Shown here in pieces: positions 18,398-27,180 of a stretch of 64,000 bases of DNA. Source of the stretch: Mediterranea massiliensis (lineage in GTDB: Bacteria; Bacteroidota; Bacteroidia; Bacteroidales; Bacteroidaceae); NCBI GenBank assembly GCA_015060685.1, contig SUXZ01000004.1, positions 118,640-182,639 on the forward strand. The letters run 5' to 3'. A program made the translations under genes and the position numbers. The notes under the pieces are model-generated. The model saw only the letters and a program-made list of their open reading frames with translations, did not search any database and had not been told where the DNA came from. Within the stretch, counting starts at the first letter, position 1. The number at the start of each line of letters is the position of its first letter.

Positions 18398-18478
18398 AAC
18401 TAAGGGGTGCCCTAATATGACGGGCTGAGATCATACCCATTGACCTGATCCGGGTAGTGCCGGCGTAGGGAAGAGAGA
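18398..18478 (+). promoter_or_regulatory. TPP (THI-element) riboswitch
   Basis: The conserved core is present in order: AGGGGTGCC, GGGCTGAGA, ACCCATTGACCTGATCCGGG, TAGTGCCGGCGTAGGGAA. It precedes an outer-membrane receptor, PnuT and TPK, all thiamin genes. Just downstream, AAGAAAAG-TTGCCC-CTTTTCTT (about 18477-18499) forms a hairpin with a T-rich end. Its TTGCCCCTT part can alternatively pair with the 5' AAGGGGTGC of the aptamer. That would provide an on/off switch, though whether it acts on transcription or translation is open. Confidence 0.95.
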
Positions 18479-18524
18479 AGAAAAGTTGCCCCTTTTCTTT
18501 ATTAATCTAATAGTTTGAATTGCA

Positions 18525-20738
18525 ATGAAAAGAAATGCAATGACAACCTGCTGGCTATTGGCGGCAGGAATGAGTGTTTGTGCGCAAACACCAACAGACA
18601 GCTTGCAGATACAGATGCTGCAAGAAGTAGAAATTATGGCTACTCGAGCCACAACAGCCACTCCTGTGGCCTACACCAATGTGACGAGTGAGCAACTCGA
18701 AAAACAAAATCACGGACAAGACTTGCCCTATCTGCTCAGCATGACACCCAGTGCCATCACTACCAGCGATGCCGGTGCAGGTATTGGCTACACAACTTTG
18801 CGTGTGCGCGGTACCGATGCTACACGCATCAACGTGACGGCCAATGGCATCCCGATGAACGATGCCGAAAGTCATAACGTGTTTTGGGTAAACATGCCCG
18901 ACTTGGCATCAAGTCTGAAGGACGTACAACTGCAAAGAGGTGTAGGTACTTCGACAAATGGTGCCGGCGCTTTCGGTGCAAGCATGAATATGCAAACCGG
19001 ACGACACACCGTCGAGCCTTATGCTTCTATAACCGCTTCGGCCGGTTCGTTTGGAACAATGAAGCAAACGTTGAAGTTGGGGACAGGGTTGTTGAACGAT
19101 CATTGGGCGGTAGATGCCCGCTTGAGCAACATCAGCACAGATGGATACATCGACCGGGCTTCGGTTAATCTGAATAGCTACTACCTGCAGACGGGCTACT
19201 ATACCGGCAATACCAGCCTGCGCCTGATACTGATTGGTGGACAAGAAGAGACATATCATGCTTGGAATTACGCCAGTAAAGAGGAGATGGCCGAGTATGG
19301 CCGTCGATATAACTCGTGCGGATACATGTTTACTGATGAAAATGGTGTTGACCACTATTACGACGACCAAACCGACAATTATGTGCAAAAGCACGCATGG
19401 TTGTTGCTGAACCATAATTTCGACAACAATTGGAACATGAACGTAGGGTTGCACTACACCAAAGGCGATGGCTATTACCAAGAATATAAAACCGACCGTT
19501 GGCTGCCCGAGTATGGATTGGAGGGAGATGATACCGATTTGGTGCGTAAGAAGGCGATGGATAACGATTTCTACGGCGGCATCTTCTCGCTGACCTATCG
19601 CAACGCACGTATCAATGCAACGTTGGGTGGCGGATGGAACCGATACGAAGGCGACCACTTTGGACGCATCCTTTGGATAAAGAATTATGTGGGCGACTTG
19701 AATCCCGACCAAGACTACTATCGCAACACCGGTACGAAGCAAGATGGAAACCTCTATCTGAAGGCTATCTACAACTTGGGCAGGGGTGTCAGTGCATATG
19801 CAGATATGCAATACCGCCACATCTCCTATCAGATTAAAGGCGAAAACGATAAGTATGATTGGACAAAGCAACCTGCTGGCATGCAACAATTGGCAGTGGA
19901 CGAAACATTCGATTTCTTGAATCCCAAAATAGGTTTGAATTGGCAAATCAATGCTGCTCATCGTGCTTATGCCTCGTTGGGCGTAGCACACAAAGAACCC
20001 ACCCGCAACAACTACACTGATGGAAAATTCCGTATACATCCGAAGGCCGAGCGTTTGACTGATTACGAATTAGGCTATGCCTTTGCCAATAAGCATTGGA
20101 ACGTGGGTGTAAACCTCTACTATATGGATTATAAAGATCAGTTGGTGCTGACCGGCGAATTGAACGAGATAGGCGAGCCGTTGGCCGCAAACATGCCCGA
20201 AAGCTATCGCATGGGTGTTGAGTTGATGGCCGCATGGCAAGTAACGCCTCAATTTGGTTGGAATGCAAATGCCTCGTTAAGTCGCAACCGCATTAAAGAC
20301 TTCACCGAAACGTTGTACGAAAACGAAGACCCTTCAGGCGATGTTTGGCAAACCAATTTAGGCGATACACACATTGCCTTCTCGCCCGATGTGATACTGA
20401 ACAACCAATTCGTTTATAACTATAAAGGTTGGGAGGCATCCTTGCACTCGCAATACGTAGGCAAGCAATACATGAGCAATTTGGATTGCGATGCCCATAT
20501 CCTCGATGCCTATTTCGTCAGCAATTTAAGTGTAAGCTACTCGTTTGCATTGCCCAAGATAAAGCAAGTCACCATCGGCTGCACGGTTTACAACCTCTTC
20601 AACGAAGAGTACGAAAACAATGGCTATGCCGGTAGCGGTTTCTATTATGATGGCGACCAAAAAGTGCGTTACGACTATGCCGGCTATGCCGCTCAGGCAG
20701 GCACCAACTTCTTGGCGCATCTCTCCTTAACCTTTTAA
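18525..20738 (+). CDS. TonB-dependent receptor, probable thiamin outer-membrane transporter (OMR1-type)
   Basis: The 737-aa protein has a signal peptide (MTTCWLLAAGMSVCAQ), a plug domain (about 35-160, GYTTLRVRGTDATRINVTANGIPMND) and a 22-strand-type barrel ending in aromatic Phe (LAHLSLTF). It lies directly behind a TPP riboswitch and in front of pnuT and TPK. In Bacteroidetes this arrangement was predicted by comparative genomics to import thiamin across the outer membrane, so substrate assignment is by context. Two start codons are possible (18525 and 18540, MKRNAMTT). Confidence 0.93.
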   Translation: MKRNAMTTCWLLAAGMSVCAQTPTDSLQIQMLQEVEIMATRATTATPVAYTNVTSEQLEKQNHGQDLPYLLSMTPSAITTSDAGAGIGYTTLRVRGTDATRINVTANGIPMNDAESHNVFWVNMPDLASSLKDVQLQRGVGTSTNGAGAFGASMNMQTGRHTVEPYASITASAGSFGTMKQTLKLGTGLLNDHWAVDARLSNISTDGYIDRASVNLNSYYLQTGYYTGNTSLRLILIGGQEETYHAWNYASKEEMAEYGRRYNSCGYMFTDENGVDHYYDDQTDNYVQKHAWLLLNHNFDNNWNMNVGLHYTKGDGYYQEYKTDRWLPEYGLEGDDTDLVRKKAMDNDFYGGIFSLTYRNARINATLGGGWNRYEGDHFGRILWIKNYVGDLNPDQDYYRNTGTKQDGNLYLKAIYNLGRGVSAYADMQYRHISYQIKGENDKYDWTKQPAGMQQLAVDETFDFLNPKIGLNWQINAAHRAYASLGVAHKEPTRNNYTDGKFRIHPKAERLTDYELGYAFANKHWNVGVNLYYMDYKDQLVLTGELNEIGEPLAANMPESYRMGVELMAAWQVTPQFGWNANASLSRNRIKDFTETLYENEDPSGDVWQTNLGDTHIAFSPDVILNNQFVYNYKGWEASLHSQYVGKQYMSNLDCDAHILDAYFVSNLSVSYSFALPKIKQVTIGCTVYNLFNEEYENNGYAGSGFYYDGDQKVRYDYAGYAAQAGTNFLAHLSLTF

Positions 20739-20753
20739 TCCCCGGAAAGCAAT

Positions 20754-21311
20754 ATGTTGGAAATAGTAGGAACAATAGTAGGACTAATCTACCTGTGGCT
20801 TGAATATCGTGCAAGCATCTACCTTTGGATAGCCGGAATCATCATGCCGGCCATCTACCTGTTTGTCTATTATCAAGCCGGTTTGTATGCCGATTTCGGC
20901 ATCAATGTCTATTACCTGTTGGCGGCTGTCTATGGATGGATGGCGTGGCGCATGGGTAAGGGCAAGCAAGCAACCGAGTTGCTCATTACCAGCATGCCCC
21001 GTGGCTATTGGTTGGGATTGTTTCTGGTATTTCTATTGGTTTTTGGCGGGATAAGCTGGGTGTTGGTGAACTACACCGATAGCACCGTGCCGCTTACCGA
21101 CTCCTTCACCACCGCATTGAGTGTCATCGGCATGTGGATGTTGGCTCGCAAGTATCTGCAACAATGGTGGGTGTGGGTAGTGGTCGATGTGATTAGCGCC
21201 ATGCTTTATGTCTATAAAGAGTTGTATTTTACCTCCATTTTATATGCCTTGTACGCAATAATTGCTATCTTTGGCTTTTTGAAATGGAAGAAAATGATGG
21301 TTGCTGATTAG
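20754..21311 (+). CDS. pnuT: Thiamin transporter PnuT (PnuC family)
   Basis: The 185-aa very hydrophobic protein has about seven membrane helices (IVGLIYLWLEYRASIYLWIAGIIMPAIYLFVYY; GLFLVFLLVFGGISWVLV; YFTSILYALYAIIAIFGFLKW). The PnuC-family aromatic block QQWWVWVVVDVISAMLYVYKEL forms the vitamin site. It starts 15 nt after the receptor stop; with TPK next, thiamin is moved across the inner membrane and trapped by pyrophosphorylation. Its stop TAG lies in a GATTAGCTATTAG word. Confidence 0.93.
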   Translation: MLEIVGTIVGLIYLWLEYRASIYLWIAGIIMPAIYLFVYYQAGLYADFGINVYYLLAAVYGWMAWRMGKGKQATELLITSMPRGYWLGLFLVFLLVFGGISWVLVNYTDSTVPLTDSFTTALSVIGMWMLARKYLQQWWVWVVVDVISAMLYVYKELYFTSILYALYAIIAIFGFLKWKKMMVAD

Positions 21312-21312
21312 C

Positions 21313-21353
21313 TATTAGTCTACTTGACTACTAACTACTTGACTACTAAATGT
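21313..21353. repeat. Word repeat TACTTGACTACTAAC between pnuT and TPK
   Basis: CTACTTGACTACTAACTACTTGACTACTAAA is a short tandem repeat of the same kind found at 29905, 34552 and 40490. It occupies almost the whole intergenic gap within a co-transcribed operon. Confidence 0.6.
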
Positions 21354-21360
21354 ATAACTT

Positions 21361-21969
21361 ATGAACTACGATGCGATAATATTGGCAAATGGCGAGTATC
21401 CCACACACGCTACGCCATTGACGTTACTACACAATGCTACCTATTTGGCCTGTTGCGATGGGGCAGCCAATGCATGTGTAGCCCACGGATTGACTCCCGA
21501 TGTAATTGTGGGCGATGGTGATTCGCTCTCGGACGAGGTGAGAAATCGCTTTGCCGATAAATTGCATCGTATTAGCGAACAAGAAACCAACGATTTAACG
21601 AAGACCGTCACCTATCTGCGCTCCATTGGCAAGCACTACATTGCCATTGTGGGTGCAACAGGTCTTCGCGAAGACCATACGTTGGGAAACATCAGTTTGC
21701 TGATGGAGTATATGCGCATGGGTGTTAAAGTGGTTATGTACACCGACTATGGTATGTTTATGCCGTGTAGCGGCAAGACGGAAATGCCTTGTAGGGTGGG
21801 GCAGCAACTCTCCATCTTCAACTTTGGTGCCAAGCATTTCGTGAGCGATGGTTTGCGCTATCCCCTCTACGATTTCACCAATTGGTGGCAAGGCACGTTG
21901 AACGAGTGCATAAAAAAAGTAATCACCATCGATGCCGATGGTGATTACTTACTATTCTTAAATCACTAA
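21361..21969 (+). CDS. Thiamine pyrophosphokinase
   Basis: The 202-aa protein has the TPK catalytic motifs: CCDGAANACVAHGLTPDVIVGDGDSLS and the ND(L)TKTV block QETNDLTKTVTYL, then GATGLREDHTLGNISLL. It transfers pyrophosphate from ATP to thiamin, making TPP, the ligand of the upstream riboswitch. It is the third gene of the uptake operon. The C-terminal codons (KKVITIDADGDY) overlap the terminator hairpin of the convergent threonine operon, and the stop TAA lies in the word AATCACTAA. Start at 21361 fits MNYDAIILANGEYP. Confidence 0.94.
   Translation: MNYDAIILANGEYPTHATPLTLLHNATYLACCDGAANACVAHGLTPDVIVGDGDSLSDEVRNRFADKLHRISEQETNDLTKTVTYLRSIGKHYIAIVGATGLREDHTLGNISLLMEYMRMGVKVVMYTDYGMFMPCSGKTEMPCRVGQQLSIFNFGAKHFVSDGLRYPLYDFTNWWQGTLNECIKKVITIDADGDYLLFLNH
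21911..21950 (-). terminator. Terminator of the thr operon, inside the TPK coding sequence
   Basis: GTAATCACCATCG-ATGC-CGATGGTGATTAC is a perfect 13-bp stem (15 bp with flanking A-T pairs). On the minus strand it is followed by TTTTTTT, on the plus strand by TTACTATTC. It starts about 23 nt past the thrC stop and lies within the last codons of the opposing TPK gene. Confidence 0.85.
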
Positions 21970-21972
21970 ACG

Positions 21973-23274
21973 CTAAACACTAAGCAAATAGCTCTTGAAG
22001 TCGGCAAACTGCTTGCTCATCTCGATGCTTTGTTTTTCGCCTCGCATAAACGCTTGAAGCTTTTCGGGGATAGCAATCTCTTCGCCGATAATCTCTTCAA
22101 CGGTGTCTTTAAACTTAGCCGGATGCGCTGTTTCCAGGAAGATACCAGTTTCATCAGCTTGCAATCCTTCTTGCAACGCGCGATAACCGCATGCACCGTG
22201 AGGGTCGAGCAGGTATTTCTCTGTTTGCCAAACCGCTTTCATGGTTTCGGCTATCTGTTCGTTGGTGTATGTCGCACCGCTGATGTCTGCCTTGATAGCT
22301 TCGTGACTATGTTTGTACAAGTCGAGTACACGTGCAAAGTTGCTTGGGTCGCCCACATCCATGGCGTTGGCTATGGTGGCTATCGATGGGCGTGGCGAGT
22401 AAACGCCCGTCTGCAAGTATTGATAGAAGATATCGTTGCGGTTGTTGGCGGCAATGAAACGCTTCACGGGCAATCCCATGTACTTGCCAAACAAGCCGGC
22501 GGTAATGTTTCCAAAGTTTCCGCTTGGCACACAAATCACCGCATTGTCGGCCTTGCCAGCCTTCTTCAGTTGAGCATAGGCATAGAAATAGTAGAATGCT
22601 TGCGGCAAGAAACGAGCCACGTTGATAGAGTTTGCACTTGTCAGTTGCAAGTGTTCGTTCAGCTCCTTGTCCATGAACGCCGCCTTTACCAATGCCTGAC
22701 AATCGTCGAAGGTACCATCTACTTCGATGGCGGTAATATTTTGTCCAAGTGTAGTGAATTGCTTTTCTTGGATTTCGCTCACCTTACCCTTTGGATAAAG
22801 CACATACACATGGATGCCCTCTACGCCCAGGAATCCGTTGGCTACGGCGCTACCGGTATCGCCCGAAGTAGCTACCAACACATTCACCTCCTTCTTTCCC
22901 TCCTTGCGGATGAAGTAACCCAGTAGGCGCGCCATGAATCGTCCGCCTACATCCTTGAATGCCAATGTGGGGCCATGAAACAGTTCGAGCGAATAAATCT
23001 GTTCGTTCACCTTTACCAGCGGCACATCGAAACTCAGCGTGTCGTACACAATCTCCTTCAATACGCCAGCCGGTACATCCTCGCCAAAGAAAGCGTCGGC
23101 CACTTGGTAGGCTATCTCTTGGAAACTGAGGTTCTCGATGTTATCGTAAAACTCCTTGGGAAGCGGTTTGATGGTGTGTGGCATAAACAATCCCTTGTCC
23201 GATGCCAATCCCTTTACAACGGCCTCTTCGAGCGTTGCATCGGGTGCTTGTTTGTTTGTACTATAGTATTTCAT
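21973..23274 (-). CDS. thrC: Threonine synthase
   Basis: The 433-aa PLP enzyme has the PLP-Lys block LAFKDVGGRFMARLL and the phosphate loop ATSGDTGSAVANGF. It converts O-phosphohomoserine to threonine. It starts 5 nt after the apgM-like gene and is last in the thrA-apgM-thrC operon; its stop TAG is part of the word CTTAGTGTTTAG. The N-terminal YSTNKQAPDATLEEAVVKGLASDKGLFMP is typical of the bacterial class. Confidence 0.96.
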   Translation of the reverse strand: MKYYSTNKQAPDATLEEAVVKGLASDKGLFMPHTIKPLPKEFYDNIENLSFQEIAYQVADAFFGEDVPAGVLKEIVYDTLSFDVPLVKVNEQIYSLELFHGPTLAFKDVGGRFMARLLGYFIRKEGKKEVNVLVATSGDTGSAVANGFLGVEGIHVYVLYPKGKVSEIQEKQFTTLGQNITAIEVDGTFDDCQALVKAAFMDKELNEHLQLTSANSINVARFLPQAFYYFYAYAQLKKAGKADNAVICVPSGNFGNITAGLFGKYMGLPVKRFIAANNRNDIFYQYLQTGVYSPRPSIATIANAMDVGDPSNFARVLDLYKHSHEAIKADISGATYTNEQIAETMKAVWQTEKYLLDPHGACGYRALQEGLQADETGIFLETAHPAKFKDTVEEIIGEEIAIPEKLQAFMRGEKQSIEMSKQFADFKSYLLSV

Positions 23275-23279
23275 TGTTA

Positions 23280-24491
23280 TTATTGTTGCATAAATAAGTT
23301 CATAAATTCATCCTCTTTCAGTAGGCCGCACGCCCCCTCCTTGGCCGCCATTTCGTCGAAAGTCTGTACGCCGTCGGCTTCGATGCCCGGATACCAGATG
23401 AAGAAAGGCACCGGCTCTGCGGTGTGTGTGCGGTGCTTGCACGGGGTAGGATGGTCGGGCAAGACGGCTATAGCCACCGGTTCATCCCATTGCTTCACCG
23501 CTTCGTAGATAGGCCCTACGGCACGTTTGTCCAGGTTTTCGATGGTTTGCATCTTCAGTGCGATGTTGCCTTCGTGTCCGGCTTCGTCGCTTGCCTCGAT
23601 ATGCAGATAGACAAAATCTTCGGTTTTCAGTGCTTCGAGAGCAGCCTTTACCTTGTTTTCGTAGTTGGTGTTATACAATCCGGTAGCCCCTTCCACCTCC
23701 AGACGTTTCAATCCGGCATAGTAACCAATGCCGCGGATAAGGTCGACGGCCGAGATAACCGAGCCGTTTTGCAGTTGCGGATACTTCTCCTTCAGCAGCT
23801 CCATCTTGGGGCGGTATCCGCCTCCCCAAGGCCAGATGCTGTTAGCCGCATCCTTGCCTTCTGCACGTCGTTTCTCGTTCATGGGATGTGTCGAGAGCAA
23901 CGCCTGCGACTTTAGGATAAGCTCATTGATAAGGTCGGCCGTCTCTTGTGCTTCGGGCACTTGTGCCTTTACCATCAACGGACGGAACGGTTGTCCCGGC
24001 ACATCGTGGGGCGGTGTACAATCAATGCGCTTGTCGCCTCCCTTGATAACCAACAAGTGGCGGTATTGCACCCCCGTATGGAAGCGCACGCGCTCGTTAC
24101 CAAGATGCTCTTGTAGGTATTGTACCAGTTGGTCGGCATCTTCGGTAGTGATGTGTCCCGACGAGTGGTTCTTGATGTTTTCACCTTCAATGCAAATCAG
24201 GTTGCATCGCAAGGCCAGTTCGCCCGGTTGCAGGTCGATGCCGATGCTTGCGGCTTCCAGCGGGCCGCGTCCTTCGTACACGGTAGGCAAGTCGTATCCC
24301 AACACCGACATGTTGGCCACCTCGCTACCCGGATGAAATCCCGGTGCCACGGTAATCAGTTGTCCGTTTCGTCCCTCTTTGGCCAGTTTGTCCATATAGG
24401 GCGTATTGGCGGCTTGTAGCAATGTCTTTCCGCCAAGCTCCTCTACCGGCCAGTCGGCCATACCGTCACCTAATATAATAATGTGTTTCAT
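23280..24491 (-). CDS. ApgM-like protein, probable homoserine kinase of the thr operon
   Basis: The 403-aa protein belongs to the cofactor-independent phosphoglycerate mutase-like (COG3635, alkaline phosphatase superfamily) group. It begins IILGDGMADWPVEELGGKTLLQAANTP; metal-ligand blocks include EASDEAGHEGN and AVLPDHPTPCKHRTHTAEPVPF. No classical GHMP homoserine kinase lies in the operon, and this gene sits exactly between thrA and thrC (13 and 5 nt gaps). In Bacteroidetes such ApgM paralogues have been proposed, with genetic support as I recall, to act as the homoserine kinase. Mutase activity cannot be excluded from sequence. Confidence 0.88.
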   Translation of the reverse strand: MKHIIILGDGMADWPVEELGGKTLLQAANTPYMDKLAKEGRNGQLITVAPGFHPGSEVANMSVLGYDLPTVYEGRGPLEAASIGIDLQPGELALRCNLICIEGENIKNHSSGHITTEDADQLVQYLQEHLGNERVRFHTGVQYRHLLVIKGGDKRIDCTPPHDVPGQPFRPLMVKAQVPEAQETADLINELILKSQALLSTHPMNEKRRAEGKDAANSIWPWGGGYRPKMELLKEKYPQLQNGSVISAVDLIRGIGYYAGLKRLEVEGATGLYNTNYENKVKAALEALKTEDFVYLHIEASDEAGHEGNIALKMQTIENLDKRAVGPIYEAVKQWDEPVAIAVLPDHPTPCKHRTHTAEPVPFFIWYPGIEADGVQTFDEMAAKEGACGLLKEDEFMNLFMQQ

Positions 24492-24504
24492 TACAGGTTG
24501 CTAA

Positions 24505-26937
24505 TTACACATTCGCAATACTCATAATATCAGCAAAGACACCGGCGGCGGTAACGTCGGCACCGGCACCATATCCTTGAATCATCATAGGATATTTGTT
24601 GTAGCGCTCGGTGGTGAGTAGGATAATGTTGTTGCTTCCCTCCAAGTTGTAGAAAGGATGCGATGCATCTACCTCTTGCAAGCCAACCGATGCCTTGCCA
24701 TTGTCCAGCTTCGCCACGAATCGCCAATGCTTGTTCTCGTTTTCCAACACTTGTCGGCGGGCTTCGAAGTCGCTATCCAGTTGGCCGATGTTCTTCCAGA
24801 AGTCGTCCAGCGAACCTTGGAAGTAGCTGTCGGGGACAAACAAGTTCTTCTCTACGTCGTCTTGTTCCAGTTGATAGCCAGCTTCGCGTGCCAGGATAAC
24901 CAGCTTGCGGATAACATCCTTGCCGCTCAAGTCGATGCGTGGGTCGGGTTCCGAGTAACCCTCTTCCTTCGCCATTCTGATGGTTTCGCTGAAGGGAACC
25001 TCTGCGCTTATGATGTTGAAGATAAAATTCAGTGTACCGCTAAGCACGGCTTCAATTTTCAGAATCTTATCTCCACTATGAATCATGTCGTTGATGGTGT
25101 TGATGATAGGCAATCCTGCGCCTACGTTAGTCTCGAAGAGGAATTTTACACCACGTTTGCGTGCTGTTTGCTTCAGTTCGCGATAGTTTTCGTAGGCCGA
25201 GCTGGCGGCAATCTTATTGGCGGCCACTACCGATACGTTGTGCTTCAGCAACTCTTTGTATAGCGCTGCTACGTCGGCACTTGCGGTACAATCCACGAAC
25301 ACCGAGTTGAAGATGTTCATGCGCACCACCTCTTCCAGTAACGATGCGGGTGTGCAGGCAATGCCCTCTTCGTCCATCAGCTGCTTGTATTGACTTAGGT
25401 TGATGCCTTCGCGGTTGAAGATGGCTTTGCGGCTATTGGCAATGCCCACCACGTTTATTCTCAACCCGTTTTCGTTCAGCAATTTTTGTCGTTGGCTATG
25501 AATTTGCTCTATCAGACTACCGCCAACGGTTCCGATGCCGCACAAGAAGATATTCAGCACTTGATAGTCAGAGAGGAAAAAAGAATCGTGAATCACGTTC
25601 AGCGACTTGCGTAGCGAGCGGCTATCAACAACGAACGAGATGTTGGTTTCCGACGCACCTTGTGCGCAGGCAATCACGTTGATACCGTTGCGTCCCAGTG
25701 TGCCGAACAGCTTACCGGCAATACCCGGTGTATGCTTCATGTTTTCGCCCACGATGGCGATGGTAGCCAAGTCCTTTTCGGCGGCCATTGGCGAAATCTC
25801 GCCCAGGTCAATCTCCTTGGCAAACTCCTTGTTCAGCACCTCTACGGCCAGGTCGGCATCGTCGTTGCGCACACCGATTGAGGTTGAGTTTTCCGATGAG
25901 GCTTGCGACACCAGGAAGACGCTGATGCCGCTTTCCGCCAATGCGCGGAAGATGCGCTTGTTCACACCGATTACGCCCACCATACCAAGACCTTGCACGG
26001 TAATCAAGCAGGTGTCGTTAATGCTCGAGATACCCTTAATGGCCTTGCTTTCGGGGTTGTCCACTTGTTGCTTGATGATAGTGCCCGGTGCTTCTGGGCG
26101 GAAAGTATTCTTAATGCGGATAGGGATATTCTTGTGACAAACGGGATAGATAGTTGGCGGATACACCACCTTTGCACCGAAGTTGCAAAGCTCGGTAGCC
26201 TCTACATAGCTCAGTTGGTCGATGACGTAGGCCGACGAAATCACGCGCGGATCGGCCGTCATAAAACCATCCACATCGGTCCAAATCTCCAACTCGGCAG
26301 CACCCAATTCGGCCGCAATGATAGCCGCGGTGTAGTCCGAACCGCCACGTCCCAAGTTGGTAATCTCGCCAGTGTTGATGTCCGTTGCAATGAATCCCGG
26401 CACCACTACGCGCTCGGCACATCCTTCGAACGCTTTGTGTAGCAATTCCGAAGTGGCATCTTGCACCAGCACATGCTTGTGGTGTTTCTTTTCAGTTTTG
26501 ATAAACGAGCGTGCATCCATCCATTGTGCATCCACGAGTGTTGCCAGGATAATGCTCGACAAACGTTCGCCATAGCTCACGATTGTATCGCTTGTTTTTG
26601 TCGAAAGGTCTTTTATCAGATAGATACCTTTGAAGATATTTTTCAGTTCGTCCAGCAGTTGGTTCACCGCCGCCATCAAGTTGGCTTGCTTTTCGCTGTC
26701 CAGGCCAATGCCGTTCACCATCTCCACGTGTCTGCGCACCATTTCGTTGTAGGCATCCACGTACGCGGCGTTTCCGCTTGCGGCCATTTTCGACGTTGCA
26801 ATCAGCGAGTCGGTAATTCCTCCCAAGGCCGATACCACAACGATAACCGGCTCTTGAGCTGCTTCAATGATATTTTTTACGCTTAAAATGCTGTCTGCGG
26901 AACCTACGGATGTTCCGCCGAATTTCATTACTTTCAT
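24505..26937 (-). CDS. thrA: Bifunctional aspartokinase / homoserine dehydrogenase
   Basis: The chosen start is the ATG at 26937 (MKVMKFGGTSVGSADS), not the track start eight codons upstream; the kinase motif KFGGTSVG should be at the very N-terminus. The 810 aa comprise a kinase domain (about 1-290), tandem ACT domains (about 310-460, VQGLGMVGVIGVNKRIF and IVGENMKHTPGIAGKLF) and homoserine dehydrogenase (about 465-810, FLCGIGTVGGSLIEQI). It catalyses the first and third steps from aspartate to homoserine; the ACT domains suggest threonine feedback. It is first in the operon, about 220 nt downstream of a promoter whose leader encodes a Thr-rich peptide. Confidence 0.96.
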   Translation of the reverse strand: MKVMKFGGTSVGSADSILSVKNIIEAAQEPVIVVVSALGGITDSLIATSKMAASGNAAYVDAYNEMVRRHVEMVNGIGLDSEKQANLMAAVNQLLDELKNIFKGIYLIKDLSTKTSDTIVSYGERLSSIILATLVDAQWMDARSFIKTEKKHHKHVLVQDATSELLHKAFEGCAERVVVPGFIATDINTGEITNLGRGGSDYTAAIIAAELGAAELEIWTDVDGFMTADPRVISSAYVIDQLSYVEATELCNFGAKVVYPPTIYPVCHKNIPIRIKNTFRPEAPGTIIKQQVDNPESKAIKGISSINDTCLITVQGLGMVGVIGVNKRIFRALAESGISVFLVSQASSENSTSIGVRNDDADLAVEVLNKEFAKEIDLGEISPMAAEKDLATIAIVGENMKHTPGIAGKLFGTLGRNGINVIACAQGASETNISFVVDSRSLRKSLNVIHDSFFLSDYQVLNIFLCGIGTVGGSLIEQIHSQRQKLLNENGLRINVVGIANSRKAIFNREGINLSQYKQLMDEEGIACTPASLLEEVVRMNIFNSVFVDCTASADVAALYKELLKHNVSVVAANKIAASSAYENYRELKQTARKRGVKFLFETNVGAGLPIINTINDMIHSGDKILKIEAVLSGTLNFIFNIISAEVPFSETIRMAKEEGYSEPDPRIDLSGKDVIRKLVILAREAGYQLEQDDVEKNLFVPDSYFQGSLDDFWKNIGQLDSDFEARRQVLENENKHWRFVAKLDNGKASVGLQEVDASHPFYNLEGSNNIILLTTERYNKYPMMIQGYGAGADVTAAGVFADIMSIANV

Positions 26938-27052
26938 TATAGTGAGTTTTTTAACGTACAAATGTAGTGAAAAGAGTTCTACTTAGCAAAACTCTTGTAG
27001 GATAATCTAAAAAATAATACTGATTGAGAAGTTGGTGTAACACGTAGAAACA

Positions 27053-27083
27053 CAAAAAATAGCCCTAACCCCTAAGGGTTGTG
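27053..27083 (-). terminator. Attenuator-type hairpin in the thr leader
   Basis: On the minus strand AACCC-TTAG-GGGTT, followed by AGGGCTATTTTTTG, overlaps the last codons and stop of the leader peptide. CCCT ... AGGG is an alternative pairing that places the stem directly against the T-run. The competing pairings fit a ribosome-controlled terminator, but stems are short and I could not fold it. Confidence 0.5.
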
Positions 27084-27127
27084 GTGGTTTGGGTGCATGT
27101 GACAGTATAATGAGAATACTTCTTCAT
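27065..27127 (-). CDS. thrL: Threonine operon leader peptide (20 aa)
   Basis: Too short for the ORF track. ATG at 27127 reads MKKYSHYTVTCTQTTTTLRG and stops at TAG. Seven of 20 residues are Thr, four of them consecutive, immediately before a hairpin and T-run and upstream of thrA in the same direction. This is the arrangement of an attenuator leader peptide: low charged tRNA-Thr would stall the ribosome in the Thr run and prevent terminator formation. The start is about 33 nt downstream of the predicted transcription start. No clear Shine-Dalgarno, as usual in this phylum. Confidence 0.75.
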   Translation of the reverse strand: MKKYSHYTVTCTQTTTTLRG

Positions 27128-27159
27128 GGGTTATTGTTTCTACTGATTCTTTTGAAATG

Positions 27160-27180
27160 TGGCGCAAAAGTAGCAATTAT
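27160..27180 (-). promoter_or_regulatory. Promoter of the thr operon
   Basis: Minus strand TTGCTACTTTTGCGCC contains TACTTTTG (27165-27172). The resulting leader to thrA is about 220 nt and contains the Thr-rich peptide and hairpin. Confidence 0.7.

Noticed and set aside
18909-20039. 376-aa minus-strand ORF
   Set aside because: Shadow of the TonB-dependent receptor; no family features.
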